Shown: positions 1 through 9,600 of the stretch, one piece after another | How the letters are laid out: every line of letters starts with the position of its first letter | How positions within the stretch are numbered: position 1 is the first letter of the stretch | Source: Candidatus Obscuribacter sp. | Lineage (GTDB): Bacteria > Cyanobacteriota > Vampirovibrionia > Obscuribacterales > Obscuribacteraceae | Length of the DNA stretch: 33,564 nucleotides | Assembly (NCBI GenBank): GCA_021772095.1 | Contig: JADYXR010000154.1 | Span: 1 to 33,564, forward strand | Direction of reading: 5' to 3' | The notes under the pieces: model-generated | Seen by the model: the letters and a program-made list of their open reading frames with translations, nothing else | The model's database searches: none | What the model was told of the DNA's origin: nothing | Made by a program: the position numbers and the translations under genes

Positions 1-963
<963 letters not shown>

Positions 964-1073
964 CAGCGCTCTGCGACTAATTCATGACGCGTTTTGAACT
1001 TTTTCGACACTGGATGCGATCCGGGCACCGCCCTCCTGCAAAGAAACGCAATCTTTGATCCGTATCCAATTAG

Positions 1074-1096
1074 ATACATCTAATCAGCAGATGTAT
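1074..1096. promoter_or_regulatory. Stem-loop of unknown role upstream of the Ala/Gly-rich gene
   Basis: ATACATCT (1074-1081) and AGATGTAT (1089-1096) form a perfect 8-bp inverted repeat around a 7-base loop. It is AT-rich and lacks a following T-run, so it is a poor intrinsic terminator for the TPR gene. It sits just upstream of a candidate -35 box (TTGAAA at 1106) and could be an operator. Chance occurrence is possible. Confidence 0.3.
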
Positions 1097-1105
1097 ATAT
1101 GTGGG

Positions 1106-1134
1106 TTGAAAGACCGTTTTGGTGGCAAATAAAT
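1106..1134 (+). promoter_or_regulatory. Candidate sigma-70-type promoter for the Ala/Gly-rich protein
   Basis: TTGAAA (1106-1111) is followed after 17 bases by the AT-rich hexamer ATAAAT (1129-1134). The -35 box is good and the -10 box is weak. If it is used, transcription would start near 1141. That excludes the in-frame GTG at 1136 and favours the ATG at 1166. Confidence 0.3.
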
Positions 1135-1165
1135 AGTGGGTCTGGTTATGCCGAGGATTGCGCAA

Positions 1166-1789
1166 ATGACGAAAAAAACTGCCGCCCTACTTTCAGCGTT
1201 TATCGTTTTGGAATCATGTGCGTGTTCTCGTCCAGCGCAGGCGTGGCCTAATCTTGGGGCATTGCTCAAAGGAGCAGCGGCGGTCAGCAAATCGGCTGGC
1301 GGCGCGACAAAAGGCGCCGCTGTAGCGGGTTCTGCGGCGAAAGTCGGAGGCGCGGCTTCAGTCGGAGCGGGCAAAGCTGCCACCGGAGTGGGAATCGGAG
1401 CCAGTCATGCCGCAGCCGGTGCAGGTAAAGCCACAGCTGTCGGTGCTCTAGGAGCAGCGGCGGCACATGATGCCTCCGCTGGCGGCAGAGCTGCAGTGGC
1501 AGCTGGAGCCGCAGCTGAGGGCGCATCAGGCGCTTCAGCCGGGCGTTCAGTCACGGGTGGGGCGACCGGGATCCAGAAGGGAATCGCGCCTGTAACCAAA
1601 GTTCAGAAAGGCATAGCACCGACCGCCAAGGTGAAAACCACCACCACTACGACATCCAGGTCGAAAGTCGCTAGAACAACTGCCGAGACGGCAAGTAACG
1701 CCACGAATCTCGTGCCGGACAACGACGGTGATGACGATCAGAAGAAAGCACCGACACCTTCGAGAATGGCAGGAAAGAGAAGCAGGTAG
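1166..1789 (+). CDS. Exported Ala/Gly-rich low-complexity protein, function unknown
   Basis: The frame opens at a GTG at 1136, but I prefer the ATG at 1166 because GAGG lies 9 bases upstream (1153-1156) and a candidate promoter overlaps the earlier codon. This gives 207 residues. The N-terminus is a typical signal peptide: MTKK, a hydrophobic stretch, and a likely signal peptidase I site after RPAQA. The body is strongly Ala/Gly/Ser-rich, with glycine-zipper-like alternation. It is followed by a short duplication (QKGIAPVTKV and QKGIAPTAKV), a Thr run and a charged Asp/Lys/Arg tail. No catalytic motif is visible. The composition suggests a secreted or cell-envelope structural protein. A lipoprotein is less likely because the cysteine context (LESC) is not a good lipobox. 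I do not recognise the family. Confidence 0.6.
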   Translation: MTKKTAALLSAFIVLESCACSRPAQAWPNLGALLKGAAAVSKSAGGATKGAAVAGSAAKVGGAASVGAGKAATGVGIGASHAAAGAGKATAVGALGAAAAHDASAGGRAAVAAGAAAEGASGASAGRSVTGGATGIQKGIAPVTKVQKGIAPTAKVKTTTTTTSRSKVARTTAETASNATNLVPDNDGDDDQKKAPTPSRMAGKRSR

Positions 1790-1931
1790 TTGAACTCAAT
1801 TCTGCTCGGAGCTGCGCCAATCAGAACGATCACGATAAACAGGCATGCATGTCATTCGCTTGGCAATCCCAAGGTGGTTCAGTATCTGCACTCGCGTTAG
1901 ACCGACTGGACGATCGAGCCAGCAACAACAA

Positions 1932-1962
1932 GGCTATCTCTAGATTCACTCCGGAGACAGCC
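1932..1962. terminator. Candidate bidirectional terminator hairpin
   Basis: GGCTATCTC (1932-1940) pairs with GAGACAGCC (1954-1962) with one mismatch. It lies between two convergent genes. A T-rich stretch follows on the plus side (ATATATATTTT, near 1969-1979), and TTGTTGTTG follows on the minus side. The rest of the 195-bp gap (1790-1984) shows nothing I can name. Confidence 0.3.
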
Positions 1963-1984
1963 ATGCGATATATATTTTCAACTT

Positions 1985-2245
1985 CTAGTTTTCGGCGGGG
2001 CCTTGCGGGCCGGCTTCCGGAGCTGGTGGCGGTGGGTCCGGCTTATCACGATCTGGCGGTGGTGGTGGTGGAGGCGGCGTCGCATTCCCCTGCCTGCGTT
2101 GCTGAGCGAGAATGATCAGTGCTGCCAAAAGGTCTTGCTGCGATTGAATGGTCTCGTTGTCTTTTCCGTTGCCTGCATCTGCTGTGCCAGGAACAACCGC
2201 AGCCATCATCAGCAAGCTAAGACTTAAGAGCAATAAACGTCTCAT
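1985..2245 (-). CDS. Small exported proline-rich protein
   Basis: This 86-residue ORF starts with a textbook signal peptide: MRR, then a Leu/Met/Ala-rich core, with predicted cleavage after TADA at residue 24. The mature part has a short helical segment (SQQDLLAALIILAQQRR) and a tail that is almost all proline with a few charged residues, including an 8-proline run. No cysteine or catalytic motif is visible. It is probably periplasmic or surface-associated. The proline tail could span peptidoglycan or bind a partner, which is inference. No good ribosome-binding site is visible. The signal peptide is the main reason to prefer this strand over an overlapping plus-strand ORF (1849-2115). It is transcribed divergently from lnt. 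Confidence 0.6.
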   Translation of the reverse strand: MRRLLLLSLSLLMMAAVVPGTADAGNGKDNETIQSQQDLLAALIILAQQRRQGNATPPPPPPPPDRDKPDPPPPAPEAGPQGPAEN

Positions 2246-2378
2246 TTAATACACCATGCCTAGAACTTAGTAAGAAACCAACATCTAGTTTCGTAGTTAC
2301 GACAACAGGGCTTGAAAACCAACGAAGCCGCAACCAGATGCTGCCGCCCACTATTCTAAAGTACTCGCAGACCCTTTC

Positions 2379-2412
2379 TTGCATTACCCTTTCTTAATCA
2401 CATGATAACCAG
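2379..2412 (+). promoter_or_regulatory. Weak candidate promoter for lnt-lptF/G
   Basis: TTGCAT and a CATGAT-like -10 hexamer about 16 bases downstream lie in the divergent gap (2246-2429) between the proline-rich protein and lnt. Both hexamers are poor matches. The rest of the gap holds nothing else I can identify. Confidence 0.2.
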
Positions 2413-2429
2413 GGCAAAACCCCGGATAA

Positions 2430-4175
2430 TTGCTGCTTTGCCGCCGACCTTCTCAGCCTCATGACAATGGTGTGTTTGTGCCAACGGTTGTTGAACTCGA
2501 AAACATCGCACTCGCCGATAACCCAGCTCACAACTGGTCGGACGAATTCAGCGCGTCTTCAAATTCAACTGTATCAACGCTCAGCCGCACAGAGACAAGC
2601 AGTCAGCTTCAAAATTTTGGTCGCAAGACCAAAAGCTCTTGGAGAACGCAAACTCCTGCATTGGCGATGTGCGCAATCGCCGGCGCGTTTCTCGGGCTAT
2701 CGGCTCCTGGTCTCGATCAAGGATTCATAGCCTGGTTTGGCGTTGCCCCTTTATTCGCATTTATTTTTTCTGCCCGCTCAACTAAGACTGCGTGCCTTCG
2801 CGCTTTTGTTTTCGGCGCTTGTTACAACATGGTCTACCTGCATTGGTTCCTTACTCTAGACCCAGCCTGGGCCTGGTTCTCACCAAAGTTCACGGCGCTG
2901 ACGGCAACATTCTGGTGGCTATTCGCCAGCTTCCACCAGGGCACCATATTCGGTGTCTTTGCGATTATTGCAAGAAAGATTCCTCTTAAAATCAATTCGA
3001 TTAGAAGCGATGCATTGCCTACTCTTTTTGCCTTACCACTGTTGTGGGTGCTGCTCTTCAATAAATTAGGCAATCACCCGATTTTCGTCGGCATACCTTG
3101 GAGCATGCTGGAATACTCTCAGTACCAAAACATCGAACTCCTCCAAATCGCAAAATATATTGGTGGTATCGGGATTGGTGCCACAATCGTCATGTGCAAT
3201 ACGGCATTGTTTTTAGTCTTCGTAACTTTGATGCGACGAACCACCACAGTGGTTGATGGCAATGGAATACTGAAGATGGCGCCGTATCCGTCGAATCGTG
3301 AGTGTATAGCCAGCGTCGCCGTAGTTACAATGCTGCTCGCAGTAATTTTTACCTATGGTCATAACGCCGTTTTAAACCCGGCAGAAGCTGAAGAAAAACC
3401 TGTAGTCATATCCATACTGCAGGGCAACTTGGCTGGCACCATTCATGGTGCCAGCTCTGCTGACGTCGTCACCCGTTATGTAAAAATGTCAGAACGAGCG
3501 CCTCTGGGCATCTGCCTTTGGACTGAATGGGTTTTGCCTATCAGTTTGAATGAGAATAAAGCGATTCTCGATTTGCTTTTGACATTGTCGAAATCGCAAA
3601 ACCAGGATTGGTTGATCGGTGCATTAGAAAGGGAAGGCAAGAAGACGTACAACGTAGTCTGCGGTCTGACCAGCGCAGGCCGGGCGGTTGAACCAACATA
3701 CCGAAAACGTTACCTGGTGCCATTCGGCGAATTCATACCCCAGTGGCTAGCAGACTATGGTGTTCAAGGCCTGATTGCGACGAGCTCGCCGAACCGTTGT
3801 AATCTACAACCTGGAACCGCTGCTAACGTTATAAAATTGAACCGAGGATCGGCAGGTGTAGCGATCTGCCTTGAAGTGGTATCACCAGAATTGGTCAACG
3901 ATAGTGTTCGAGATGGCGCGGACATCATCACCGATTTGAGCAACACGACCTGGTTTCACTCACCCAACGTCGGTCAACAACTGATCGCATTTTCAGTAAT
4001 GCGCGCAGCGGAAACCTCAAGATCGGTATCATTCTCGACCACAACAGGACCGTCAGCGATCATCGCACCGTCTGGTCGAATATTGGGGCGCACCAAACCT
4101 CATCAAGAGGAGGTCCTCTCGCGAAGCACTTCGCGAAGAACAGACATCACACCTTTTGTGAGATGGTTTCGCTAG
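2430..4175 (+). CDS. lnt: Apolipoprotein N-acyltransferase
   Basis: Lnt moves an acyl chain from a phospholipid to the N-terminal cysteine of lipoproteins in the inner membrane. Numbered from the first possible codon (TTG 2430), the protein has an N-terminal multi-spanning membrane region (about 74-320) and a nitrilase-like domain (about 325-560). The catalytic triad known for the family is visible: Glu366 in LWTEW, Lys426 in YRKRYLVPFGEF and Cys480 in AICLEV. The substrate-loop motif LSNTTWF and the terminal 'SGRI' strand are also present. At 581 residues it is about 70 longer than E. coli Lnt. The excess is a polar Ser/Thr-rich N-terminus, so the true start may be the GTG at 2472 or 2478, or later. 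No strong ribosome-binding site decides this. An in-frame stop lies immediately before 2430. Its stop codon abuts the next start, indicating an operon. Confidence 0.93.
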   Translation: MLLCRRPSQPHDNGVFVPTVVELENIALADNPAHNWSDEFSASSNSTVSTLSRTETSSQLQNFGRKTKSSWRTQTPALAMCAIAGAFLGLSAPGLDQGFIAWFGVAPLFAFIFSARSTKTACLRAFVFGACYNMVYLHWFLTLDPAWAWFSPKFTALTATFWWLFASFHQGTIFGVFAIIARKIPLKINSIRSDALPTLFALPLLWVLLFNKLGNHPIFVGIPWSMLEYSQYQNIELLQIAKYIGGIGIGATIVMCNTALFLVFVTLMRRTTTVVDGNGILKMAPYPSNRECIASVAVVTMLLAVIFTYGHNAVLNPAEAEEKPVVISILQGNLAGTIHGASSADVVTRYVKMSERAPLGICLWTEWVLPISLNENKAILDLLLTLSKSQNQDWLIGALEREGKKTYNVVCGLTSAGRAVEPTYRKRYLVPFGEFIPQWLADYGVQGLIATSSPNRCNLQPGTAANVIKLNRGSAGVAICLEVVSPELVNDSVRDGADIITDLSNTTWFHSPNVGQQLIAFSVMRAAETSRSVSFSTTTGPSAIIAPSGRILGRTKPHQEEVLSRSTSRRTDITPFVRWFR

Positions 4176-5285
4176 ATGTTCTCAATTCTCGATCGCTCCA
4201 CCATTTCAGAATCCTGGCAGTTGCTGGTAATAGGCATCGTCATGGTGGCAGGCATTTTCTTTGCCACCGACGAATTTCAAAAAATCATCATGCTGATTTG
4301 TGACCTCGGGATCGAGTCCAGCACAGCACTTTTGATAACTTGCTTGCAGCTCCCTAACACTGTGGTGTACTGCTTGCCGGCCGGCGTTTTGCTGTCAACC
4401 GGATTAGTTTTGTGGCGACGAACGTTTGATTACGAAGTGCTCGCTCTCTCCGTCGCGGGCGCAAGCACCATGCGAATTATACGGCCGTTCGTTTTAATCT
4501 CAGTGATGGCCGCGGTTGTGTCGTATGTCCTTAGCGATTCAATCGTGCCAGAAACCAGACGACTCGCCAACAAACTTCTCATCACAGGTGCTTTGAACTC
4601 CAATCTTCCAAGAAGCGAAGCGTGCCTCACTTTTCTCCAGCACGACGACAAATCAAAAGACGGACGCTTGAAAAACATACTGGTTGCTGGCAGAAGCGAG
4701 GAGAAGAGCCTCAGTAACGTCGTAATTTTCGACATGTCTCTGACAAAAGTTCCAAAGATAATCTGGGCTAAAAGAGGCCACTGGTATCATGGGCAATGGC
4801 AGCTCGAAGATGGCTACATTTATGAACTGTCGGCAACGGAAACCAGAAGAGTAAGTTCACACTTCCAAAGATTCACTATCGATGCGATTGGACGCTTTGC
4901 TGAAAAACTTCAGCATCGAACTCCACTTCCGACGGAACTCTCAACTTCAGATCTGAAGAAACAGATTGACGAGCTGGAATCCAAAGGAGAGCCGGTACCG
5001 AATGTGGTGATGCTGCGATACCTTCGTCGGCTATCCCAACCGATTTCGTGCCTGCTTCTTGCCTTTGCCGCATTGCCACTATGCATAGCCACGCCGCGAA
5101 AACGAACTTACTGGCCACTGGCGTACATCGGTGTCGTCGTGGCGGCTTATTTTGTCGTCCAGCAAACTTGTCTTTCGCTGGGCGATAACAACCGATTGTC
5201 GCCAATGATCGCCGCCTGGATTCCAGGCGCGTTGCCTGTCGTCGTCGGAGTAATCGCGTACGTCATTACCAGGGCTCGTCGATAA
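4176..5285 (+). CDS. LptF/LptG (YjgP/YjgQ) family lipopolysaccharide export permease
   Basis: The 369-residue length matches LptF and LptG (about 360). Three hydrophobic segments lie N-terminally (about 15-35, 50-80 and 98-122) and three C-terminally (about 285-305, 315-335 and 345-366). Between them is a hydrophilic beta-rich periplasmic domain. The sequence around residues 122-132 (SDSIVPETRRL) resembles the family signature 'P.an.r...l'. In characterised species LptF and LptG form the inner-membrane channel of the LptB2FG exporter that lifts LPS towards the outer membrane. Sequence alone does not tell me whether this copy is F or G. It starts directly after the lnt stop (TAGATG), so translation is probably coupled. 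No LptB or LptC gene is in the window. The gene ends 107 bp before the convergent vWA gene. Confidence 0.85.
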   Translation: MFSILDRSTISESWQLLVIGIVMVAGIFFATDEFQKIIMLICDLGIESSTALLITCLQLPNTVVYCLPAGVLLSTGLVLWRRTFDYEVLALSVAGASTMRIIRPFVLISVMAAVVSYVLSDSIVPETRRLANKLLITGALNSNLPRSEACLTFLQHDDKSKDGRLKNILVAGRSEEKSLSNVVIFDMSLTKVPKIIWAKRGHWYHGQWQLEDGYIYELSATETRRVSSHFQRFTIDAIGRFAEKLQHRTPLPTELSTSDLKKQIDELESKGEPVPNVVMLRYLRRLSQPISCLLLAFAALPLCIATPRKRTYWPLAYIGVVVAAYFVVQQTCLSLGDNNRLSPMIAAWIPGALPVVVGVIAYVITRARR

Positions 5286-5347
5286 TCGCCGCCTGGTTCT
5301 TAAACCTGAAAACGCATATAAATAAAAGTACTTGAGCGTGATACCGT

Positions 5348-5399
5348 TTCGAAGTGACGTTTTAAACCGACGTTTCGAAGTGACGATTCGAACTAGCGC
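5348..5399. repeat. Four degenerate 13-bp tandem repeats
   Basis: The units are TTCGAAGTGACGT (5348), TTTAAACCGACGT (5361), TTCGAAGTGACGA (5374) and TTCGAACTAGCGC (5387). Units 1 and 3 differ only at the last base. The array fills half of the convergent gap and runs over the last codons of the vWA gene (stop at 5393-5395). The remaining gap (5286-5347) shows no clear terminator. Confidence 0.7.
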
Positions 5400-6577
5400 G
5401 CCGTATCTAGAAGAGCTCTCAACAAGCCGGTTCTCGACACTGAAGCGAAATTGCGGCTGCTGACTATGTCGTAGCGCGCGCCTTCATTGACCATATTGAA
5501 GTCGAGTTCGGGTAGAAGTCGAGCGCCATCATCATCGTTCCCAATTTGCAAAAAACTCAGGGCGATTTCGTTAGGATTGCTTATCTTCAGGCTCGTTTCA
5601 ACGATCAAATCTTTGAGAGAAGTCGGGCTTGATGGGGCACCATCGGTGATGAACACAACCGACAATGGTTTCACATTTCCAAACTGTTTTTTGCGATCGA
5701 GATAATCTTGGAATACGGTCTTGAGTGCTTTAGTGGCGTTGGTACTGCCATTCGGCCGGTACTGATGAAAGATACCCGAGATTGCACTGATAGAAACGTT
5801 ATCAAATTCGGTTACTCGGCTATCGAATAGTACCAACTTGATCTTGTTGCCAGGCATGCGTTGTAATTGTTGGGCGACATGCGTCGTCTGACGCTGACAC
5901 CATTCCCACCGGGTGATAGCGCCACTGTGGGGCGAAGGAATTCCGAAGAAGAGTCGTGACATTGTCGCCGGCATGTTGTCCGAAGGACAATCAGCTTCAC
6001 TCATACTGCCCGACTTATCAATAATGATTACGACGTCTCTGTTGCTGATTCGCTTTAACTCGGCGACACTGGCGACGGCATAGGCACCACCAGAAAGCGA
6101 CTGCTGGGGCGGAATGTATGCCTGGCGTTGTGGTGGCACAAATGAATCGCGAACAGTTCCGACAAAGGGTGATTGCCTCTGAATACTGGTTCCGGTTAAA
6201 CCCTGTAAAAGAGATTTTCCGAAAGTCATAGCATCGGCTTTTCCAAACAAAGGTTCGGATGGCGCGACAGGGGCAGCTGCTGGTGTTGCAGGTCGTACAG
6301 TAAACTGCGTTGTGCCCGCGGAATTTTGCTGCGCTGCGGACTGGTTGGATTGCGAGTAGCTTGAATAACTTTGCGGTGCTGCGTAGCTGGATCGCGGCGC
6401 ATTTGAATAGTTGGATTGCGCCGGATTAGTTTGCGCATTGGAAAAATCTTGCTGAATCGAACTCTGCTGACTGCCCGACGGACGCTGTAATCTATATGAC
6501 GACTGCGCCGCGACACTTGGTACGCAGTTGAAAATAGTAATGAAAGAAACTATCAAAGGTAAAATTGAGGAGCGCAC
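5393..6577 (-). CDS. Secreted von Willebrand factor type A (vWA) domain protein
   Basis: I place the start at the GTG at 6577 because GGAGAG (6590-6585) lies 7 bases upstream. An earlier in-frame GTG at 6616 has no comparable site. This gives 394 residues. A signal peptide precedes a likely cleavage site near SVAA/Q (about residue 25). A Gln/Ser/Asn/Tyr-rich low-complexity region follows to about 150. The vWA domain (about 180-390) has a complete metal-ion-dependent adhesion site: DKSGSMS with Asp187, Thr279 in NGSTNAT, and Asp312 in FITDGAP. Such domains bind protein partners through a bound Mg2+ ion. It is probably surface-exposed or periplasmic. It lies 110 bp downstream of, and in the same direction as, the giant gene. 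I see no promoter or terminator between them, so co-transcription is plausible. Confidence 0.85.
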   Translation of the reverse strand: MRSSILPLIVSFITIFNCVPSVAAQSSYRLQRPSGSQQSSIQQDFSNAQTNPAQSNYSNAPRSSYAAPQSYSSYSQSNQSAAQQNSAGTTQFTVRPATPAAAPVAPSEPLFGKADAMTFGKSLLQGLTGTSIQRQSPFVGTVRDSFVPPQRQAYIPPQQSLSGGAYAVASVAELKRISNRDVVIIIDKSGSMSEADCPSDNMPATMSRLFFGIPSPHSGAITRWEWCQRQTTHVAQQLQRMPGNKIKLVLFDSRVTEFDNVSISAISGIFHQYRPNGSTNATKALKTVFQDYLDRKKQFGNVKPLSVVFITDGAPSSPTSLKDLIVETSLKISNPNEIALSFLQIGNDDDGARLLPELDFNMVNEGARYDIVSSRNFASVSRTGLLRALLDTAR

Positions 6578-6584
6578 GAGAGTT

Positions 6585-6590
6585 CTCTCC
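6585..6590 (-). promoter_or_regulatory. Ribosome-binding site deciding the vWA start
   Basis: GGAGAG on the minus strand lies 7 bases before the GTG at 6577. It supports a start 13 codons inside the longest frame and gives a cleaner signal peptide. Confidence 0.7.
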
Positions 6591-6687
6591 GGTGTTGACT
6601 TACCAAGAGACGCCACGGCAACCTCGTTGTTCCATCAAGGAGAAGAGCCTGCTGGGACTTGAAATAATTGAAAGACCGAAACGTGAA

Positions 6688-9600
6688 CTACTTTAGTGCT
6701 CGTATGCGATCGGCCAGGTCGCGGAATCGAGCGGCGATATCGCTTCCCAAGCCGTTCTTGGCGAGGGAGAGACCTTCTTTCTCCAGTGCCAACGCTCGCT
6801 TCAATGGAGTGAGCATGCGTCCGGTAGCATCTCTATAAGCCGGATCTGATGCGTTGGCAGCTAGCGCCCGAACCACTGGATCCGCGTCAGTGGCAAGCGT
6901 CCGAAGCGCAGAAAGCGTGGCTGGGTCGCCAGGCGCATAAACCGCCAGATGCGTAAGCGCGGCTCGACGGGCTTCGATACTATAGTTTAGATTCCTTGCG
7001 GTCGCTACCAAAAACTCGGTCCGAAGATGCGGCGTGGAGAGCAGCCGCGCTTCGGTCGTGTTGACGATATTCTCCTGACCGTTCGGAGGCAGTTTAGCCA
7101 GCACACGTGAGAGGGTATGCAGCCCGTCGACCTGACCAGCCTGCCAATTTGCGATTACGTCGCTAAGCTTGAATCGCGCCTTCTGACCATTTGCAGAGCG
7201 CTCACTCACTTCCAGATCTAGTCGAATCGCGTCGTAACTTTTGCCACCGACCTTAAACTGCTCTCCGATTGGCGCACCAATCGACAGTTGATCGTCAGAA
7301 TTGAACGGAGTCCACTCGCTGCCCAATTTCATTCCATTTAAATAGGTCGGGTTTTTACGCCCCTCTACTTCTTTGATCAACACCTGGCCATCGTTGTCTC
7401 GACGCAAATAGAATTGCTCGCGACTGATCAGTTTGTTATCGGTTTCAATATCGTTCTTTCGGCCAAAAACCAGAACATCTTGTGGATTTTTAAACATGCG
7501 CTCATTGAATTCGACGCGATATGCGGAACCGGAATCAACCGGGGTTGCCACCTTATCCGGTGCCCTGGAAACGTCGAACACAATCGTCGTGACATTATCT
7601 TGATGCGGCTTATCCTTGGCTTTTACGGCTGCCAATAAAGCCGCACTGGTATCTTCAGCGGAGCCAGCTTTCATCATAATCTTTCTGATCTCATCGCGAG
7701 TCAGAGTTTCCAAACCATCTGTTGCTATCAGGAATCGATCGCCGCTCTTCAATTCGACTGTGCTTTCATTGATTTTCGCAGTCGATCTGCCGAGCACATT
7801 GGAAATCAAATGACCTGGCGCACCAGGCGCGGTATCATCATAAGTCATTTGTTCAAGCCGACCTTCTCTCAGCCTGAAGATTCTGGAATCACCGGCGGCC
7901 GCGATTAGCAGCTTATCTCCATGGCGGACGCTCGCGACAACGGTGGTGGCGATTCGAGTGCCTGCCACCATTTCGGTTCCATCCGGTCTAGCGCCATAAA
8001 CATAGCTGCCTCCGGATTTTGATGCGATGGCGCGCACTTGTCGAATTTCTTCGTTCGCTTCCATCAACGATTCTCGCAACCAGGTGCGAGCTTCGTCTTC
8101 AGTGCCACCATGAGGATACCTGGACCAATTACTTTCCAATCGCTGCCGAACGATGTGTGACGCGATATCGCTGCCAGCGTTTCCGCCAAGCCCGTCCATT
8201 GCCGCGGCAACTTCATTGTTCGGGCTGACCCAATAATTGTCGTCGTTTCGATAAACTTTTTGCCCGTCGCGCATGACCGGTGCGCCGTTGCGATCGCGCA
8301 ATTCGTACTTCGTTCCTTCCCATAGCTCGCTACCCAAACTGCGCGTGATTAGTGGATCTGCCAACGCAGTTGGTTGCGGAACGATTATCGGTTTGGCTTC
8401 GCTTACTTGATCCGACGGCGTGGACAATTTTCGGTTGCCACCTCTGACGGTATCACGTGAAATGTCACGCTTGACGATATCAGCGCTGCCGGCGGTATCA
8501 CCTGATTGAGGCTTAATCCGTTCGTTCAACAACGCGATTGCGGTTTTTCCGAACGAAGATACGCGAAACTGCTCCGGCTGCAGTTCTGTAATAATTTCGG
8601 GCAAACCGTCCATCGAACCTAAGCGATAGATTTTTTGGTTTCTCAGATCGAGAAATAGTTTGTCCTGTGGTGATTGGTCTGCCGCCGACGAATCGCCAGG
8701 CAATCTGTCCGTCGGATCCTCCACTAACTTCAACTGCACGAATCGCTCAGGATCTAAGCCCAGTCCTCGTTTATCGAGAAGGTGCCGATTTCTATCGAGA
8801 TAGATGCCGCCTTCGATTTGATCACGCGGTGCATCCAGGTTTCTCAAGACAACGAGCCCGCCTACAACCTCGCCAACTGACCAGGTCTGATCGCCCTCTT
8901 TAAACGACGCCCCTTCACTAACTAACTCTCCATCCTTGATCTGGCTCATTCTGGTTTCGATTTCTTCAAACCGCTCGAGCTTCCCTTCCAATATTCGAGC
9001 GGCCTCGCGGAAGGCGTCTCTGCGGCTAAAATTCTCCTCGAACTCTGCGCTCTGGCGCAACAACAGCGCGTAATCTTTCACATCCACAACGCTGGCGAAG
9101 TTAATGTGGTCTAGATTTTTGAGCATTTCTTCAGCAACCTTCGAATAAACCTCAAATTTGCTCACGTCTGCTTCCACGGCATTAGCCAAGCCACCAACCG
9201 CTTCACGAATCTCCTCATAGAAGACTTCTTTAACTTTGCGATCGTGAGACCAATCGTTGTCCAGAACTTTCTCGAGTTCTACAAAATCTTCTTCCTCGTA
9301 TTTGACTCCGATACCGTCAGTGGTGCCTTCCGGTTTGTACCCAGAACGCGGATCGCGCATTCGATCCAGTTCCAACATCAGTTTAGTGACCAGGGCTTGC
9401 TCCTCAGGATCTCTGAGCTGTAGTCCGTTTAACCTGATGAAATAATCTTCGTGCAGTGCTTCAGCCATTCTCTCCAAACAATGACTTCGGAAGGAAGGCA
9501 TCAACGCCAGTTCATTGATCATCTGGCGGTAGTGACTACCGTCTCCGAAGTTTTGCAGATCGTTGAGGATGTGCTGGAATGGCTTTCCTGGCTCACTCTG

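Noticed and set aside
1136..1165. GTG 1136 or ATG 1148 as start of the Ala/Gly-rich protein
   Set aside because: They fall on the candidate -10 box or transcription start; the ATG at 1166 has a GAGG upstream and gives a standard signal peptide.
1166..1245. Lipoprotein signal in the Ala/Gly-rich protein
   Set aside because: The residues before the cysteines (LES, SCA) do not make a good lipobox, and a signal peptidase I site follows.
1849..2115. Plus-strand ORF of 88 codons
   Set aside because: It overlaps the minus-strand ORF that has a clear signal peptide and proline tail; its own protein shows no recognisable feature.
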